Assembly: GCF_963675165.1 (NCBI RefSeq)
Contig: NC_087384.1
Location: 5,635,182-5,699,181 of the forward strand
Length of the DNA stretch: 64,000 nucleotides
Direction: 5' to 3'
From: Halichondria panicea
Lineage: Eukaryota > Porifera > Demospongiae > Suberitida > Halichondriidae
Shown one piece after another: positions 13,101-33,339 of this stretch. Both the position numbers and the translations under genes were made by a program. How positions within the stretch are numbered: position 1 is the stretch's first letter; the number at the start of each line of letters is the position of its first letter. A model generated the notes under the pieces. It was not told the DNA's origin and searched no databases. It saw only the letters and a program-made list of their open reading frames with translations.

Positions 13101-13340
13101 CATAGTAATATGCATGCACATGCATGCAGCTATACATACATGTGTATAGCTAGGCAAGTATATATATAGCAATCGTAATAATATTGAATATCATGCACTC
13201 ACCAGGTAATGGATCCTGAGCAAAGGTTAGGCACACCAGAGTGAAACCTGCAGGAAATCCGAATGAGTATATTCTATACCAAACAGCATTTTAGCTTCTA
13301 CATTATACTCACCTAGTTTCAGCAATAGAAAGAGCTTCAT
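7159..13340 (-). CDS. RECK-like, GPI-anchored cysteine-rich protein with thyroglobulin-1, mucin-like, VWC and Kazal modules
   Basis: Fifteen exons with consistent phases give 957 residues: 13313-13340, 13203-13247, 12696-12896, 12537-12575, 11336-11941, 11045-11146, 10558-10809, 10189-10383, 9721-9929, 9281-9499, 8895-9003, 8728-8781, 8360-8514, 7823-8048, 7159-7592. A signal peptide (residues 1-19, MKLFLLLKLGFTLVCLTFAQ) is followed by a thyroglobulin type-1 domain (about 33-90, CRCVDP core), a Thr/Ser-rich mucin-like exon (about 105-270), small Cys clusters, an acidic stretch, a second thyroglobulin-1 domain (about 425-488), a VWC-like domain (490-555), and Kazal-type units (CGTNGETYSSLC, CGTDGVTYDNIC). 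The last 200 residues resemble the RECK C-terminus: GCCALCGG, then FCGEASMNLASLIN. It ends in a hydrophobic tail after NGG, typical of a GPI signal. RECK inhibits extracellular metalloproteases; a similar role is inferred. The thyroglobulin and mucin parts are not in vertebrate RECK. Confidence 0.8.
11429..11912 (-). repeat. Coding tandem repeats in the mucin-like exon
   Basis: The exon 11336-11941 contains an array of 'RSSGTS' units (DNA period 18 bp, near 11545-11640) and an array of 'DPETQPTDTPT' units (period about 30-33 bp, near 11745-11890). Both give O-glycosylation-prone Ser/Thr sequence. Copy number is likely to vary between alleles. Confidence 0.85.
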
Positions 13341-13416
13341 GATGTCTGCAGCGTGCATGCAATAAGCTGTATAGCTTGTATTGGTTGCAGTTATGTATTT
13401 GCATGCTCTACTTGAC

Positions 13417-13424
13417 TTTTTATA
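13417..13424 (-). promoter_or_regulatory. TATA-box candidate of the RECK-like gene
   Basis: On the minus strand the sequence reads GCTATAAAAAGTC about 77 bp upstream of the start codon at 13340. The spacing suits a short 5' UTR. It is motif-based only. Confidence 0.45.
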
Positions 13425-14658
13425 GCTAATCCAGCCAACATTCATATACACCGACTGTATAAGTGCACTAATACCAGGCAATGTTTACATTAAAGAATGC
13501 ATCGCATTGGGCATGAAGCACTACAAATACAGTCATGCATTGCACCTAAATGGAATGTCTCATGGTCAGTATACCATGTTAACCATGCAAGCTAGCAAAG
13601 CAAAATCGAATTCACTTTATAGGGATATGGGTGTGCAATGTGTTAATTGTTACCATTTATATATACACAATACCAACGGTGCAGTATATATGCTGTTTAT
13701 ACAATAGCATGCAGTACTGTTAAAAGTCTAATTTAGTGAAAGCTGTTGACGGCGCAGAGGCGGAGATTAAAGGAGGCTACAATATGAAACGCATATGCTT
13801 ATATAGAGACTTTGGGGATTATTAAACATGCGTGGTAGTATAATAATTATTATAAGCTATACATGCAGGGTGACCGCTTACAAAAAAATTATATAGAATA
13901 AGATAGGTGGATTGTACTGTATATACACGTAATTTAAATGCACAGCACAGATCAGACCTAGACATGCAGAGACAAACTAACTCTTGTATACTTCGTAGAA
14001 ATTGCACATAATTATGCTATACATAGCTATATACGTATAGAGAAGACAAACATTAATTTATTATAGCTTATAAATTGGATATACATTAATTGTTAAAAAA
14101 GTATGTCTGGTTTTTAATTGCAACCCTGCATGTGTATAGATAATTAAATACATGCTATATATAGGCAGCACACACTTGTTTTGACCGCATAATCATGATA
14201 ATTAGTGCATGTATATTGTGTGTATATGCCTCAGTTGGAAAGGGTGGTTCTGGATACATCCACACCTTCTGTCCTGCGACCATATTTGAAGTCACACCAT
14301 ATGGCAGTCTAAACCCATTAGTCACCCTTAGTGCCAATTCATGCTTAATGGGAGAACTATGGGAAATAAGTGTAATTGGTAGCATGTAATTTATTGGCAC
14401 TGACAGGCCTGCACGAAGCCATTGTTTATTAGAAACTTTCTAAAGATCCAATATTGTCAGACAAGAAAGAGTAAAGAAACCTGACACACAAACAGAATGG
14501 CTTTGAAACATGATCAGACCAAACTGAGGTGAGAACATGTCTAAACAAAGGTGATCTTAAATCAAATTGATACCACACAAAATTGGCAATGTGTACTGTG
14601 ACAATTAATTAATAGTGGTCGGTTTATACTGTACAGGATTCAAACTTGCATGGGGTCA
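13425..14658. other. Intergenic region, no gene recognised
   Basis: This lies between the RECK-like start and the AKR7 stop. It is AT-rich with TGCATGCA words. Short open frames near 14195-14400 on both strands have no recognisable motif and no splice support. Confidence 0.5.
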
Positions 14659-19686
<5,028 letters not shown>

Positions 19687-19762
19687 GATAGATATGGATA
19701 TGGTATAGTGCAGTGCTAGCGATCAGAGGTAATGTGAAATGGGTGTGGCCACCTTCGGTTCA

Positions 19763-19837
19763 CAAGCTAGCCTCGACCCCAGGCCGATCCGTCTCCAATT
19801 GAACACTAAAAAAATCGGCCTGGGACCTTATTCACTA
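19763..19837. repeat. Small foldback of the GCCTCGA..CCCAGG family
   Basis: The arms 'gcctcgaccccaggccgat' and 'atcggcctggga' face each other across about 25 bp. It is a shortened, diverged relative of 6798-6899. Copy B is at 29535-29609. Confidence 0.6.
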
Positions 19838-19946
19838 GTCTGGCCCTAGACCACTCCCTTGCACGTGATCTGACATGTGCCCCGGGAGGAGTCTGGCCTC
19901 GAGACTAGCTATTCATGCTAGATCTCCTATGAGATGCTAGAGACTA

Positions 19947-19989
19947 CTCATGAATCAGCCGCACTTTCCAAGTGCGGCTGATTCATGAG
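19947..19989. repeat. Perfect hairpin, 20-bp stem, 3-base loop
   Basis: The left arm CTCATGAATCAGCCGCACTT is followed by a three-base loop and the exact inverse. Related words ('gactgattcatgaga', 'agagactact') occur at 40108-40205, so it is probably a relic of a mobile palindrome. Copy B is at 29719-29761. Confidence 0.8.
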
Positions 19990-21570
19990 ACTAGCTAGAG
20001 ACAGACAAGATCCAGAACAAGACAAGGAAGGAAGGTACGTGTAGATATATACAGCACCTCGACCTCATGAGGAGCAATTTTGCTGGCAAACCGTTGGAAG
20101 CTGGTAGAACTCCGAGTGCATGTCTACAATATGTTCAGAAGGAGAGCACTCGATTCATCTCTTTGTTTATCCTGTAACTTAACTGTCGTGACCATTGAAT
20201 TAAGTGATGAATTCACAGTGTCAACCATTAAATTGTACAGTTTGTGCTCAAATATTCTATATGGGCTGCGAAACAAATTCCACCAGAATGTTGAACAATC
20301 CTTCGTGATGATCGAGTGCTAGACTGATCAATAAAACAAAAACTGGATTATGCTAGCATGCAATGTAGGACAACAACATTCGAGTAGGAGTTCTAATAAA
20401 TTCCGCGTACATTAGCTTCAATCACATCATAGATCGTACTGTTCTATCACTGAAAACACAAAGCCAGGCTGAGTCTCTTGAACATCATCTGGGTATATAC
20501 AGTGATATGGCGTACTAAATAGATATTAGACATTGGAAGGTTTTGGAGTAGGATTTATGCTAGCACCACCTATAATGTTTGTCAGGTCTTCCACGGGCAG
20601 TGTAATTGATATTGTACAATCGAAAGCGCTTATTTCAAGAAAATACATTCGTTGAGATAAACAAAATACTTGAGGAAACAAGCATACTATCAGCAGCTAC
20701 AATCCATTGCTGCAATTATGCAAGTTAATAATTGTATCACATTTCACATTACCTCAGATCATGCCCCTCAGTGTCTTCAGCTTCTAAGGTAGAATGAATG
20801 GAGCCTCCAATTAGTACAGGAAGGGTGTATGCCTAGGTTGCTCTTGAGGCTAGCAGAGTCTACCTCTTTGTAGCAGGTACGTTGGCTATTTAGAACGACC
20901 AGTTCATGTGAGAGTAATCCCCCTCGATTTCTTTTCAGGTAACCAACCGACCACTGTCCGATAACACAAAAGCACCTGCCAATGCCCTCCCCTATGCTAT
21001 AGGCTGATTACGTTTCTATCCCTATAATGGTTTTAAGCGCTCTTTCGCAAAGACGCTATACTTATTTCACTCCCCCACTAGGTATGTACCTAGTGTGCCA
21101 CTGATAATTACCATGTCAACAACATATTTCTGACTAAGCCCTAATAAATTATTCTTACCCATTATTCTAATTCTTGAAAAATGTGCCTATTCTCATAAAT
21201 ATTATGGTCCGATTATTCTCATAAAAAATCCTAACAAATTGACAATACAAAATTTAAAAGGTAAACATAAACACACCACACAAAACTGAAACACAACATA
21301 TCATGACTCTCGATGTTATCTTGCTGATAAGCCATTAGGATGTCGTTATGCAAAACTTAATGAAAGGATCTTTACCAAAAATTAACATTGCCCAACTATT
21401 CTTTAGACACCTATTATGCTCCGAGCATAATTTATTAAGTATGCTTGTGTAAGAACCTAAATATTGAGCATGACCATCGGACAATGAAATACATAGTTTT
21501 TGTAAACATAATTATTACACATTATTTGTTCATAAGTTTCTTTGTCTCTGTGCTAAATCGAACATATGTT

Positions 21571-23477
21571 TTACTTCTTTCCTGGCGGGGTTGGAGCTAG
21601 CTTAGAGAGCTGGTCTGCAAGATCCATGGCCATTGCACTCATGGCACAAGTGGGGTTCCAGGCACCGCCAGTCGGCCAGAGAGATCCGCCGGTAAGGTAG
21701 ACATTTTCCACTCCTCGAAACTTGTAGTCGAGACCCACAGGAGCAGTAGGGTCGTCATCTCCCCCAATCCACATAGTGGAAGCTTCGTGCACAAGCCCAG
21801 GGACACGTCTCTCCTTCTTGGTTGGCCTGGCGACTCCATTCCAGTTACCTAGCTCGGGGCTCCAATACTCAATCTGGGTTTTATCTCCGCCAGGGGTCAA
21901 GTAGTCCTCGAGAACTTGAAAAGTGGTATCATCCATAGCATTCCAACATGAGTTGTCTTGATCATTGGCCACAACCTGCAAAACAGCATTGGAAGTGATG
22001 TCTTCACCATTGTCTTTCTTGTACCAGTTTTTCGAGTTTGTATGGTCGAGTTCTCCCAAACAGGCACAAACAAATACGACGTATCCATGGGAGGAGACTA
22101 GTTGCTGGAAGGATGGAGCAGCCACTACATCAGGTAAGTGACGCATGGTGTCGTAGATATTTTCCACTGGCGTGTCATCGATAATTGCCGTTAGTTGGAT
22201 ATGAAACTGTGCTCCTGTAACAGTATCCTTTCCCGGCACATATATTGCAGCCATTTGTAGCAGTCCCTGGTTATCTTGCAGAACTTTTGTGTATTCCACC
22301 TCGGTTTTCTGTGCTGTGAACACGTTTGTCTTTCGTGTGATAGATGTAACAGGAACACGGGCAATGATGGAACTGATAAAATGGGAGGTGAATCGTGCTC
22401 CAATGTTGGCTAGCTCTGGAAATGGAGAGGAATTGAGCATTAAAGTGGTGGGGGGTAGCGTTCCCATGGCAAGAATAAGCTTGGCACTGCCCAGAGTAAA
22501 GTCTCCTAAACTAGTATCGAGGATAACTGCTTTTCTCCCATCGTAAACAATTTTCTTGACACAGCATTTCATGACCACTTTTAGCGTTTGAGGGGTTTTG
22601 TTTCTCTTGCTTTCTTGATTTTTCTGGATAAGAATGTTAAGGATTGGTCCAGACGCAGAAAATTTGTTGTAGTCTTCATACCTGTATTTAGAAAGTACAT
22701 ATGTATAATTATATATACAAGTCATAATAAATTATATAGTAAAGTATATTCTGGAATGCCTGCATGCTGGTAAGTTATGCAATCTCTCTCTCACCTGTAC
22801 ATCTTAGCTCCTACAGCAAGTGGTGCATATTCGATTCTGCTCACAGTTGCTATTTTTTCAGGTACTGGCTTCAGTTTCTTGTAGACCAATTGCTGCAAGG
22901 CACCAAAAATATGACTGTCAGCGCCACTCTCTTTGCTGGAGATTTCGTTTGCTGGGACTACATTGAGCACCCCCTTAGCTGCAGGGAAGTAGGAATGCAC
23001 CTTCGCTTTAAGTTCAGCAGGCCACCCCTCCATCTCATCATCTTTTGGTTCTGGACACCAAGCACTCCAAAACGATGATCGACCACCAAAGTAGTTGTTC
23101 ATGCCATGCTGGAACTTGATGTACTCTCCATTATGCGTGTCTTCAGTGATTCGCCAGTGGAAAGTCTCCGCTTGACCCCCCACAGTGAATGTATAGGCAG
23201 GGGGGAGGTTCTGGAAATGCTCCGGATGAAAATAAGCCCCGCGATCCATCACAAGTATCTTTGCATCAGGCTTGTTGCCAATCATTTGCTGAATAAAGCT
23301 GAGGCAACAAAAAGAAGAACCAACAACAACATAATCAAAATTTCCTGACACGCTATCAATTTTCCACTGCTCCTCGTTCATGAAGTAGATTTTGGTCATG
23401 ATATCGTCGACTGAGACCTCCTGTTGTCCAGCTGTAGGATAGCCATTCTTACTCTGAGTAGGCAATTGGGCCATCAT
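21571..23477 (-). CDS. GMC-family FAD oxidoreductase (pyranose-oxidase-like), copy A
   Basis: Two exons, 22795-23477 and 21571-22681, give 597 residues, normal for the family. Start at the first of the two Met codons at 23472-23477; two more in-frame upstream codons exist but sit near a TATA box. The N-terminal FAD-binding strand is FDYVVVGSSFCC, in which the usual GxGxxG fingerprint keeps only its first Gly. YFGGRSSFWSAWCPEP matches the GG-x-S-x-x-W motif of pyranose 2-oxidase and related GMC enzymes. The C-terminus keeps the catalytic His region (GLVHEASTMWIGG) and WPTGGAWNPTCAMSAMAMD, the GMC C-terminal signature with its Asn. Such enzymes oxidise alcohols or sugars. The substrate is unknown. 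The single intron contrasts with its intron-rich neighbours, which could reflect later acquisition. It lies upstream of AKR7 on the same strand. Confidence 0.85.
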
Positions 23478-23560
23478 GCACCTGAACTGTGCAACTATAT
23501 AAGAGAAGAGTTGAAATAATGATGGACTTGAGTAACAGTTATGACTCAATGATGTCCTGA

Positions 23561-23567
23561 TTTTATA
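23561..23567 (-). promoter_or_regulatory. TATA-box candidate for GMC copy A
   Basis: The minus strand reads GCTATAAAATC about 85 bp upstream of the start codon chosen at 23477. It supports that start over Met codons lying upstream. Motif-based. Confidence 0.5.
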
Positions 23568-24163
23568 GCATTCCAAAAGGAAATTGGGTAGTCTGTGGTA
23601 TTAATCTGTAAACTCCCCCTGGAAGTACATAATTAACATCACCCTAATGCTGCATGGGATCAGGAGTACTCCTGATGGGATGCATGCATGCATGAAAACT
23701 ATATTATTATGTACCAGCCTATATTTATAGATCTATATACTTAGTGATTTTTCAGTTGTGATTTACTGCAGCTGCATGTATAAATAATACATTAAGGGTA
23801 TATAGCGTGCATGCATGGAGGAGAATACTTTGATAGGATTATGGCTTTAGCATAATCCTTGAGTCTACGTATTTGTGCGTATGGATTAATATAATCCACA
23901 ACCGTTTGTACATAATAGATCTGTTTCCTCCTTGAGAAATTTCCAACAATGTTCTCACTATAAAGTGTAAATATAGCTAACTGCAATTACAAGGATTTAC
24001 ACATAATTATAGCAAACATACAACAGATGAGAGTAAGTAATTTTGTATTATGCATGTATAATTATATAGTATACTGATTATAAATGTGGTTCATGGTTCC
24101 TTTAGAAAGCTATACTTTCTTAGAAACCTTGTAATTCAATTGTGTTGGGAGACCACGGCATTC
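23568..24163. other. Upstream region of GMC copy A
   Basis: No gene recognised. It contains TGCATGCA-rich stretches near 23680-23695 and 23805-23820. The same sequence is present upstream of copy B at 33340-33935. Confidence 0.5.
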
Positions 24164-25013
24164 TTTGATGGCTTGTAATTTAATAAAGATTATCAGTGTT
24201 GATACTACTTGGTTGAGAAATTACCACTGTATTTTCACAGATGTCTTGCAATACCACACCACTAAACCAACAGAGGGATATCCATAAAACAGGTTTGACA
24301 ATAGTAATTCTATAGTGCAATACTCTAATATTCAGTTCCAACTTATCTCTGTCTCCCAGTGCTGCAGTCCATGTGCAATTTTGTTCCAACTTGTTGTACT
24401 CTCCCAGTGCAGTGCATGTGCAATTTTATTACAGAGATGTATAATTATAATGCAATGGGACTTCCCCACTTGTATAGCCATGTTTTAAACACACAAATGT
24501 AAAAGGAACTCTCTCCAATGCATACAAGCGGCCTTGTATATATTGAGTGATCCTATATTTATAATTATTTTGAGGACAATTGTATAAGAGTTTATTAGGA
24601 AGAGTACGCAACTTCACTTAAAACTGTAGTGGGCGTTCTGTCTAACTTACGTCTTATAACTACATGCACATGCTGTTTGATGGCTTGTAATTTAATAAAG
24701 ATTATCAGTGTTGATACTACTTGGTTGAGAAATTACCACTATATTTTCACAGATGTCTTGCAATACCACACCACTAAACCAACAGAGGGATATCCATAAA
24801 ACAGGTTTGACAATAGTAATTCTATAGTGCAGTACTCTAATATTCAGTTCCAACTTATCTCTGTCTCCCAGTGCTGCAGTCCATGTGCAATTTTGTTCCA
24901 ACTTGTTGTACTCTCCCAGTGCAGTGCATGTGCAATTTTATTACAGAGATGTATAATTATAATGCAATGGGACTTCCCCACTTGTACAGCCATGTTTTGA
25001 ACACACAAATGTA
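24164..25013 (+). repeat. 512-bp direct repeat, second unit cut by the duplication join
   Basis: The sequence starting 'tttgatggcttgtaattt' at 24164 begins again at 24676 and then runs almost identically to 25013, where the join begins. In copy B the same pair is longer (33936-35011). Short open frames in it are repeated only because the DNA is. Confidence 0.85.
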
Positions 25014-25490
25014 AAGGCAATTGACATGCATATCGTATTACTACAGAGACTTATACTCTTGTTTTGACGATAGTCAATTTTCGTGTGATACTCTTCAATA
25101 TACGAAAATTTTAACCAAGTTGTGAGATATGGTAGGCCGGGAGGGGCTGAGCATTGTACCATCAATATGATCATATGCACGTGTACACAATGCGACCTTC
25201 GAAATAATCATGGTTCCTATAGCTATAGCCTGCAAGCTCAATCTTTTTTCACCACAGTAATTTGGTAGTTTTCAGTGTTGTCACAATTAATTCAGTGCTG
25301 TCACACAGTAATTTAGCCTCGATCCCAGGCCGAGTTTTCGCTTTTATAACGGTTAGGCAAACAACTGGTTGTTCGCCTAACCGTTATAAAAGCGAAAACT
25401 CGGCCTGGGATCGAGGCTAACAGTAATTATGCCTCGGTGCACATGCGCAAGCGAGGTATACAGTAGTGTGTTTGTGTGTCTCTGTGTGTG
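25014..25490. other. Templated patchwork join between the two duplicated units
   Basis: 25014-25068 equals 12334-12388 (direct, an intron of the RECK-like gene). About 25064-25113 equals the inverse of 2469-2518 (intron of the channel-like gene). About 25113-25490 equals the inverse of about 6721-7102, including the palindrome now at 25315-25418. The shared bases at the joins are AAGG, TTGAC and a single A. The last piece ends in a GT microsatellite where unit B begins. Confidence 0.9.
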
Positions 25491-26247
25491 TCTGTGTAGA
25501 CCGCTACAGCTGCTCAAGGATGAATCAAGTGCAAGTAAGAGTTTCTATAGGCTTCTAGTCATGTTTACTTGGATTTTAATTCGTGGATTTGCAAAATAAT
25601 GCTTCGTTCTCGAGTTATGCCTAGTTTGGCTTACTTGGAATGCCATTGCAGCCTTTTCAGAAGAGTCCGTAGCAAAACTTGTTCACCAAGTGTTACTACT
25701 CTACTTAGTAGTTAGCTCTGCACTAGAACGCTAGCTATTGGTAGCTGCAAGAGTGAGCAGAGAGCTGCAAGGCTCTGCTGACTTGCAGCCGGCCATTAAT
25801 TTTAGACTTGAACTTTTGGCATCGATCGTTTTTAACAACAATCATGGTTGATCATTTGGTTGATTGCATGCAGTAAAATTAAAGATGTTCATCATGATAA
25901 TTATAATCAATGAATGTGTGTATAAAAGCTAGCTATTAGTAATTTTATGTTGGCACCTCCACCGAGGCATCAGCACCCGCAGTGCTTTCATTTAATTTTG
26001 CGTCTTAGGCATGGCAATGACGTTGTGTCCACTGGAAAACTTTTATTTTAATTTTAAATGTGGCGATCTTCGGTAAAATTCGTCAAATCGCCTTAAAACA
26101 CCCACCAAATTTTCCAGTTATAAACTACAACTACTGCTAACTAATGAAAAGACTAGCAAAAGCAAAACTTCAGTTAAGATAAGACTTTCACTTTCAAATT
26201 ATCAACAAAAAACAGGCATCGAATACAAAATATACCAAACAACACAC

Positions 26248-29458
<3,211 letters not shown>

Positions 29459-31342
29459 GATAGATATGGATATGGTATAGTGCAGTGCTAGCGATCAGAG
29501 GTAATGTGAAATGGGTGTGGCCACCTTCGGTTCACAAGCTAGCCTCGACCCCAGGCCGATCCGTCTCCAATTGAACACTAAAAAAATCGGCCTGGGACCT
29601 TATTCACTAGTCTGGCCCTAGACCACTCCCTTGCACGTGATCTGACATGTGCCCCGGGAGGAGTCTGGCCTCGAGACTAGCTATTCATGCTAGATCTCCT
29701 ATGAGATGCTAGAGACTACTCATGAATCAGCCGCACTTTCCAAGTGCGGCTGATTCATGAGACTAGCTAGAGACAGACAAGATCCAGAACAAGACAAGGA
29801 AGGAAGGTACGTGTAGATATATACAGCACCTCGACCTCATGAGGAGCAATTTTGCTGGCAAACCGTTGGAAGCTGGTAGAACTCCGAGTGCATGTCTACA
29901 ATATGTTCAGAAGGAGAGCACTCGATTCATCTCTTTGTTTATCCTGTAACTTAACTGTCGTGACCATTGAATTAAGTGATGAATTCACAGTGTCAACCAT
30001 TAAATTGTACAGTTTGTGCTCAAATATTCTATATGGGCTGCGAAACAAATTCCACCAGAATGTTGAACAATCCTTCGTGATGATCGAGTGCTAGACTGAT
30101 CAATAAAACAAAAACTGGATTATGCTAGCATGCAATGTAGGACAACAACATTCGAGTAGGAGTTCTAATAAATTCCGCGTACATTAGCTTCAATCACATC
30201 ATAGATCGTACTGTTCTATCACTGAAAACACAAAGCCAGGCTGAGTCTCTTGAACATCATCTGGGTATATACAGTGATATGGCGTACTAAATAGATATTA
30301 GACATTGGAAGGTTTTGGAGTAGGATTTATGCTAGCACCACCTATAATGTTTGTCAGGTCTTCCACGGGCAGTGTAATTGATATTGTACAATCGAAAGCG
30401 CTTATTTCAAGAAAATACATTCGTTGAGATAAACAAAATACTTGAGGAAACAAGCATACTATCAGCAGCTACAATCCATTGCTGCAATTATGCAAGTTAA
30501 TAATTGTATCACATTTCACATTACCTCAGATCATGCCCCTCAGTGTCTTCAGCTTCTAAGGTAGAATGAATGGAGCCTCCAATTAGTACAGGAAGGGTGT
30601 ATGCCTAGGTTGCTCTTGAGGCTAGCAGAGTCTACCTCTTTGTAGCAGGTACGTTGGCTATTTAGAACGACCAGTTCATGTGAGAGTAATCCCCCTCGAT
30701 TTCTTTTCAGGTAACCAACCGACCACTGTCCGATAACACAAAAGCACCTGCCAATGCCCTCCCCTATGCTATAGGCTGATTACGTTTCTATCCCTATAAT
30801 GGTTTTAAGCGCTCTTTCGCAAAGACGCTATACTTATTTCACTCCCCCACTAGGTATGTACCTAGTGTGCCACTGATAATTACCATGTCAACAACATATT
30901 TCTGACTAAGCCCTAATAAATTATTCTTACCCATTATTCTAATTCTTGAAAAATGTGCCTATTCTCATAAATATTATGGTCCGATTATTCTCATAAAAAA
31001 TCCTAACAAATTGACAATACAAAATTTAAAAGGTAAACATAAACACACCACACAAAACTGAAACACAACATATCATGACTCTCGATGTTATCTTGCTGAT
31101 AAGCCATTAGGATGTCGTTATGCAAAACTTAATGAAAGGATCTTTACCAAAAATTAACATTGCCCAACTATTCTTTAGACACCTATTATGCTCCGAGCAT
31201 AATTTATTAAGTATGCTTGTGTAAGAACCTAAATATTGAGCATGACCATCGGACAATGAAATACATAGTTTTTGTAAACATAATTATTACACATTATTTG
31301 TTCATAAGTTTCTTTGTCTCTGTGCTAAATCGAACATATGTT
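29459..31342. other. Region between AKR7 copy B and GMC copy B
   Basis: Copy of 19687-21570 with the same foldbacks (29535-29609, 29719-29761) and decayed repeats. No gene recognised. Confidence 0.5.
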
Positions 31343-33249
31343 TTACTTCTTTCCTGGCGGGGTTGGAGCTAGCTTAGAGAGCTGGTCTGCAAGATCCATG
31401 GCCATTGCACTCATGGCACAAGTGGGGTTCCAGGCACCGCCAGTCGGCCAGAGAGATCCGCCGGTAAGGTAGACATTTTCCACTCCTCGAAACTTGTAGT
31501 CGAGACCCACAGGAGCAGTAGGGTCGTCATCTCCCCCAATCCACATAGTGGAAGCTTCGTGCACAAGCCCAGGGACACGTCTCTCCTTCTTGGTTGGCCT
31601 GGCGACTCCATTCCAGTTACCTAGCTCGGGGCTCCAATACTCAATCTGGGTTTTATCTCCGCCAGGGGTCAAGTAGTCCTCGAGAACTTGAAAAGTGGTA
31701 TCATCCATAGCATTCCAACATGAGTTGTCTTGATCATTGGCCACAACCTGCAAAACAGCATTGGAAGTGATGTCTTCACCATTGTCTTTCTTGTACCAGT
31801 TTTTCGAGTTTGTATGGTCGAGTTCTCCCAAACAGGCACAAACAAATACGACGTATCCATGGGAGGAGACTAGTTGCTGGAAGGATGGAGCAGCCACTAC
31901 ATCAGGTAAGTGACGCATGGTGTCGTAGATATTTTCCACTGGCGTGTCATCGATAATTGCCGTTAGTTGGATATGAAACTGTGCTCCTGTAACAGTATCC
32001 TTTCCCGGCACATATATTGCAGCCATTTGTAGCAGTCCCTGGTTATCTTGCAGAACTTTTGTGTATTCCACCTCGGTTTTCTGTGCTGTGAACACGTTTG
32101 TCTTTCGTGTGATAGATGTAACAGGAACACGGGCAATGATGGAACTGATAAAATGGGAGGTGAATCGTGCTCCAATGTTGGCTAGCTCTGGAAATGGAGA
32201 GGAATTGAGCATTAAAGTGGTGGGGGGTAGCGTTCCCATGGCAAGAATAAGCTTGGCACTGCCCAGAGTAAAGTCTCCTAAACTAGTATCGAGGATAACT
32301 GCTTTTCTCCCATCGTAAACAATTTTCTTGACACAGCATTTCATGACCACTTTTAGCGTTTGAGGGGTTTTGTTTCTCTTGCTTTCTTGATTTTTCTGGA
32401 TAAGAATGTTAAGGATTGGTCCAGACGCAGAAAATTTGTTGTAGTCTTCATACCTGTATTTAGAAAGTACATATGTATAATTATATATACAAGTCATAAT
32501 AAATTATATAGTAAAGTATATTCTGGAATGCCTGCATGCTGGTAAGTTATGCAATCTCTCTCTCACCTGTACATCTTAGCTCCTACAGCAAGTGGTGCAT
32601 ATTCGATTCTGCTCACAGTTGCTATTTTTTCAGGTACTGGCTTCAGTTTCTTGTAGACCAATTGCTGCAAGGCACCAAAAATATGACTGTCAGCGCCACT
32701 CTCTTTGCTGGAGATTTCGTTTGCTGGGACTACATTGAGCACCCCCTTAGCTGCAGGGAAGTAGGAATGCACCTTCGCTTTAAGTTCAGCAGGCCACCCC
32801 TCCATCTCATCATCTTTTGGTTCTGGACACCAAGCACTCCAAAACGATGATCGACCACCAAAGTAGTTGTTCATGCCATGCTGGAACTTGATGTACTCTC
32901 CATTATGCGTGTCTTCAGTGATTCGCCAGTGGAAAGTCTCCGCTTGACCCCCCACAGTGAATGTATAGGCAGGGGGGAGGTTCTGGAAATGCTCCGGATG
33001 AAAATAAGCCCCGCGATCCATCACAAGTATCTTTGCATCAGGCTTGTTGCCAATCATTTGCTGAATAAAGCTGAGGCAACAAAAAGAAGAACCAACAACA
33101 ACATAATCAAAATTTCCTGACACGCTATCAATTTTCCACTGCTCCTCGTTCATGAAGTAGATTTTGGTCATGATATCGTCGACTGAGACCTCCTGTTGTC
33201 CAGCTGTAGGATAGCCATTCTTACTCTGAGTAGGCAATTGGGCCATCAT
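31343..33249 (-). CDS. GMC-family FAD oxidoreductase, copy B
   Basis: Exons 32567-33249 and 31343-32453; the predicted protein is identical to copy A. The whole gene and at least 1.7 kb of upstream DNA lie inside unit B, and the sequence upstream of that is the original flank. Copy B therefore keeps the ancestral promoter setting, while copy A has only about 1.5 kb before the join. Domain features are as for copy A, including the degenerate GSSFCC nucleotide-binding loop. Confidence 0.85.
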
Positions 33250-33332
33250 GCACCTGAACTGTGCAACTATATAAGAGAAGAGTTGAAATAATGATGGACT
33301 TGAGTAACAGTTATGACTCAATGATGTCCTGA

Positions 33333-33339
33333 TTTTATA
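33333..33339 (-). promoter_or_regulatory. TATA-box candidate for GMC copy B
   Basis: Same GCTATAAAATC motif, 84-90 bp upstream of the start at 33249. Confidence 0.5.

Larger units (their letters stand above)
19687..21570. other. Region between AKR7 copy A and GMC copy A
   Basis: No gene was recognised. It holds two foldback features (19763-19837 and 19947-19989) and, near 20890-21440, decayed 'attattct..gagcataat' repeat sequence. One splice-flanked open stretch on the minus strand near 20752-20832 (reading GGSIHSTLEAEDTEGH) could be an exon relic but has no partner exons. Confidence 0.5.

Noticed and set aside
14195..14389. Plus-strand open frame GKGGSGYIHTFCPATIFEV
   Set aside because: It has no start context, splice sites or family resemblance; the region otherwise looks intergenic.
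20752..20832. Possible single exon on the minus strand (GGSIHSTLEAEDTEGH) with AG and GT edges
   Set aside because: No neighbouring exon in phase and no recognisable family; kept only as a possible relic.
24180..24389. A 69-residue open frame (MEQNCTWTAALGDRDKLELN) that occurs four times in nearly identical form
   Set aside because: All copies lie in the non-coding 512-bp repeat of units A and B. There is no motif or splice support, so the frame is a by-product of DNA repetition.
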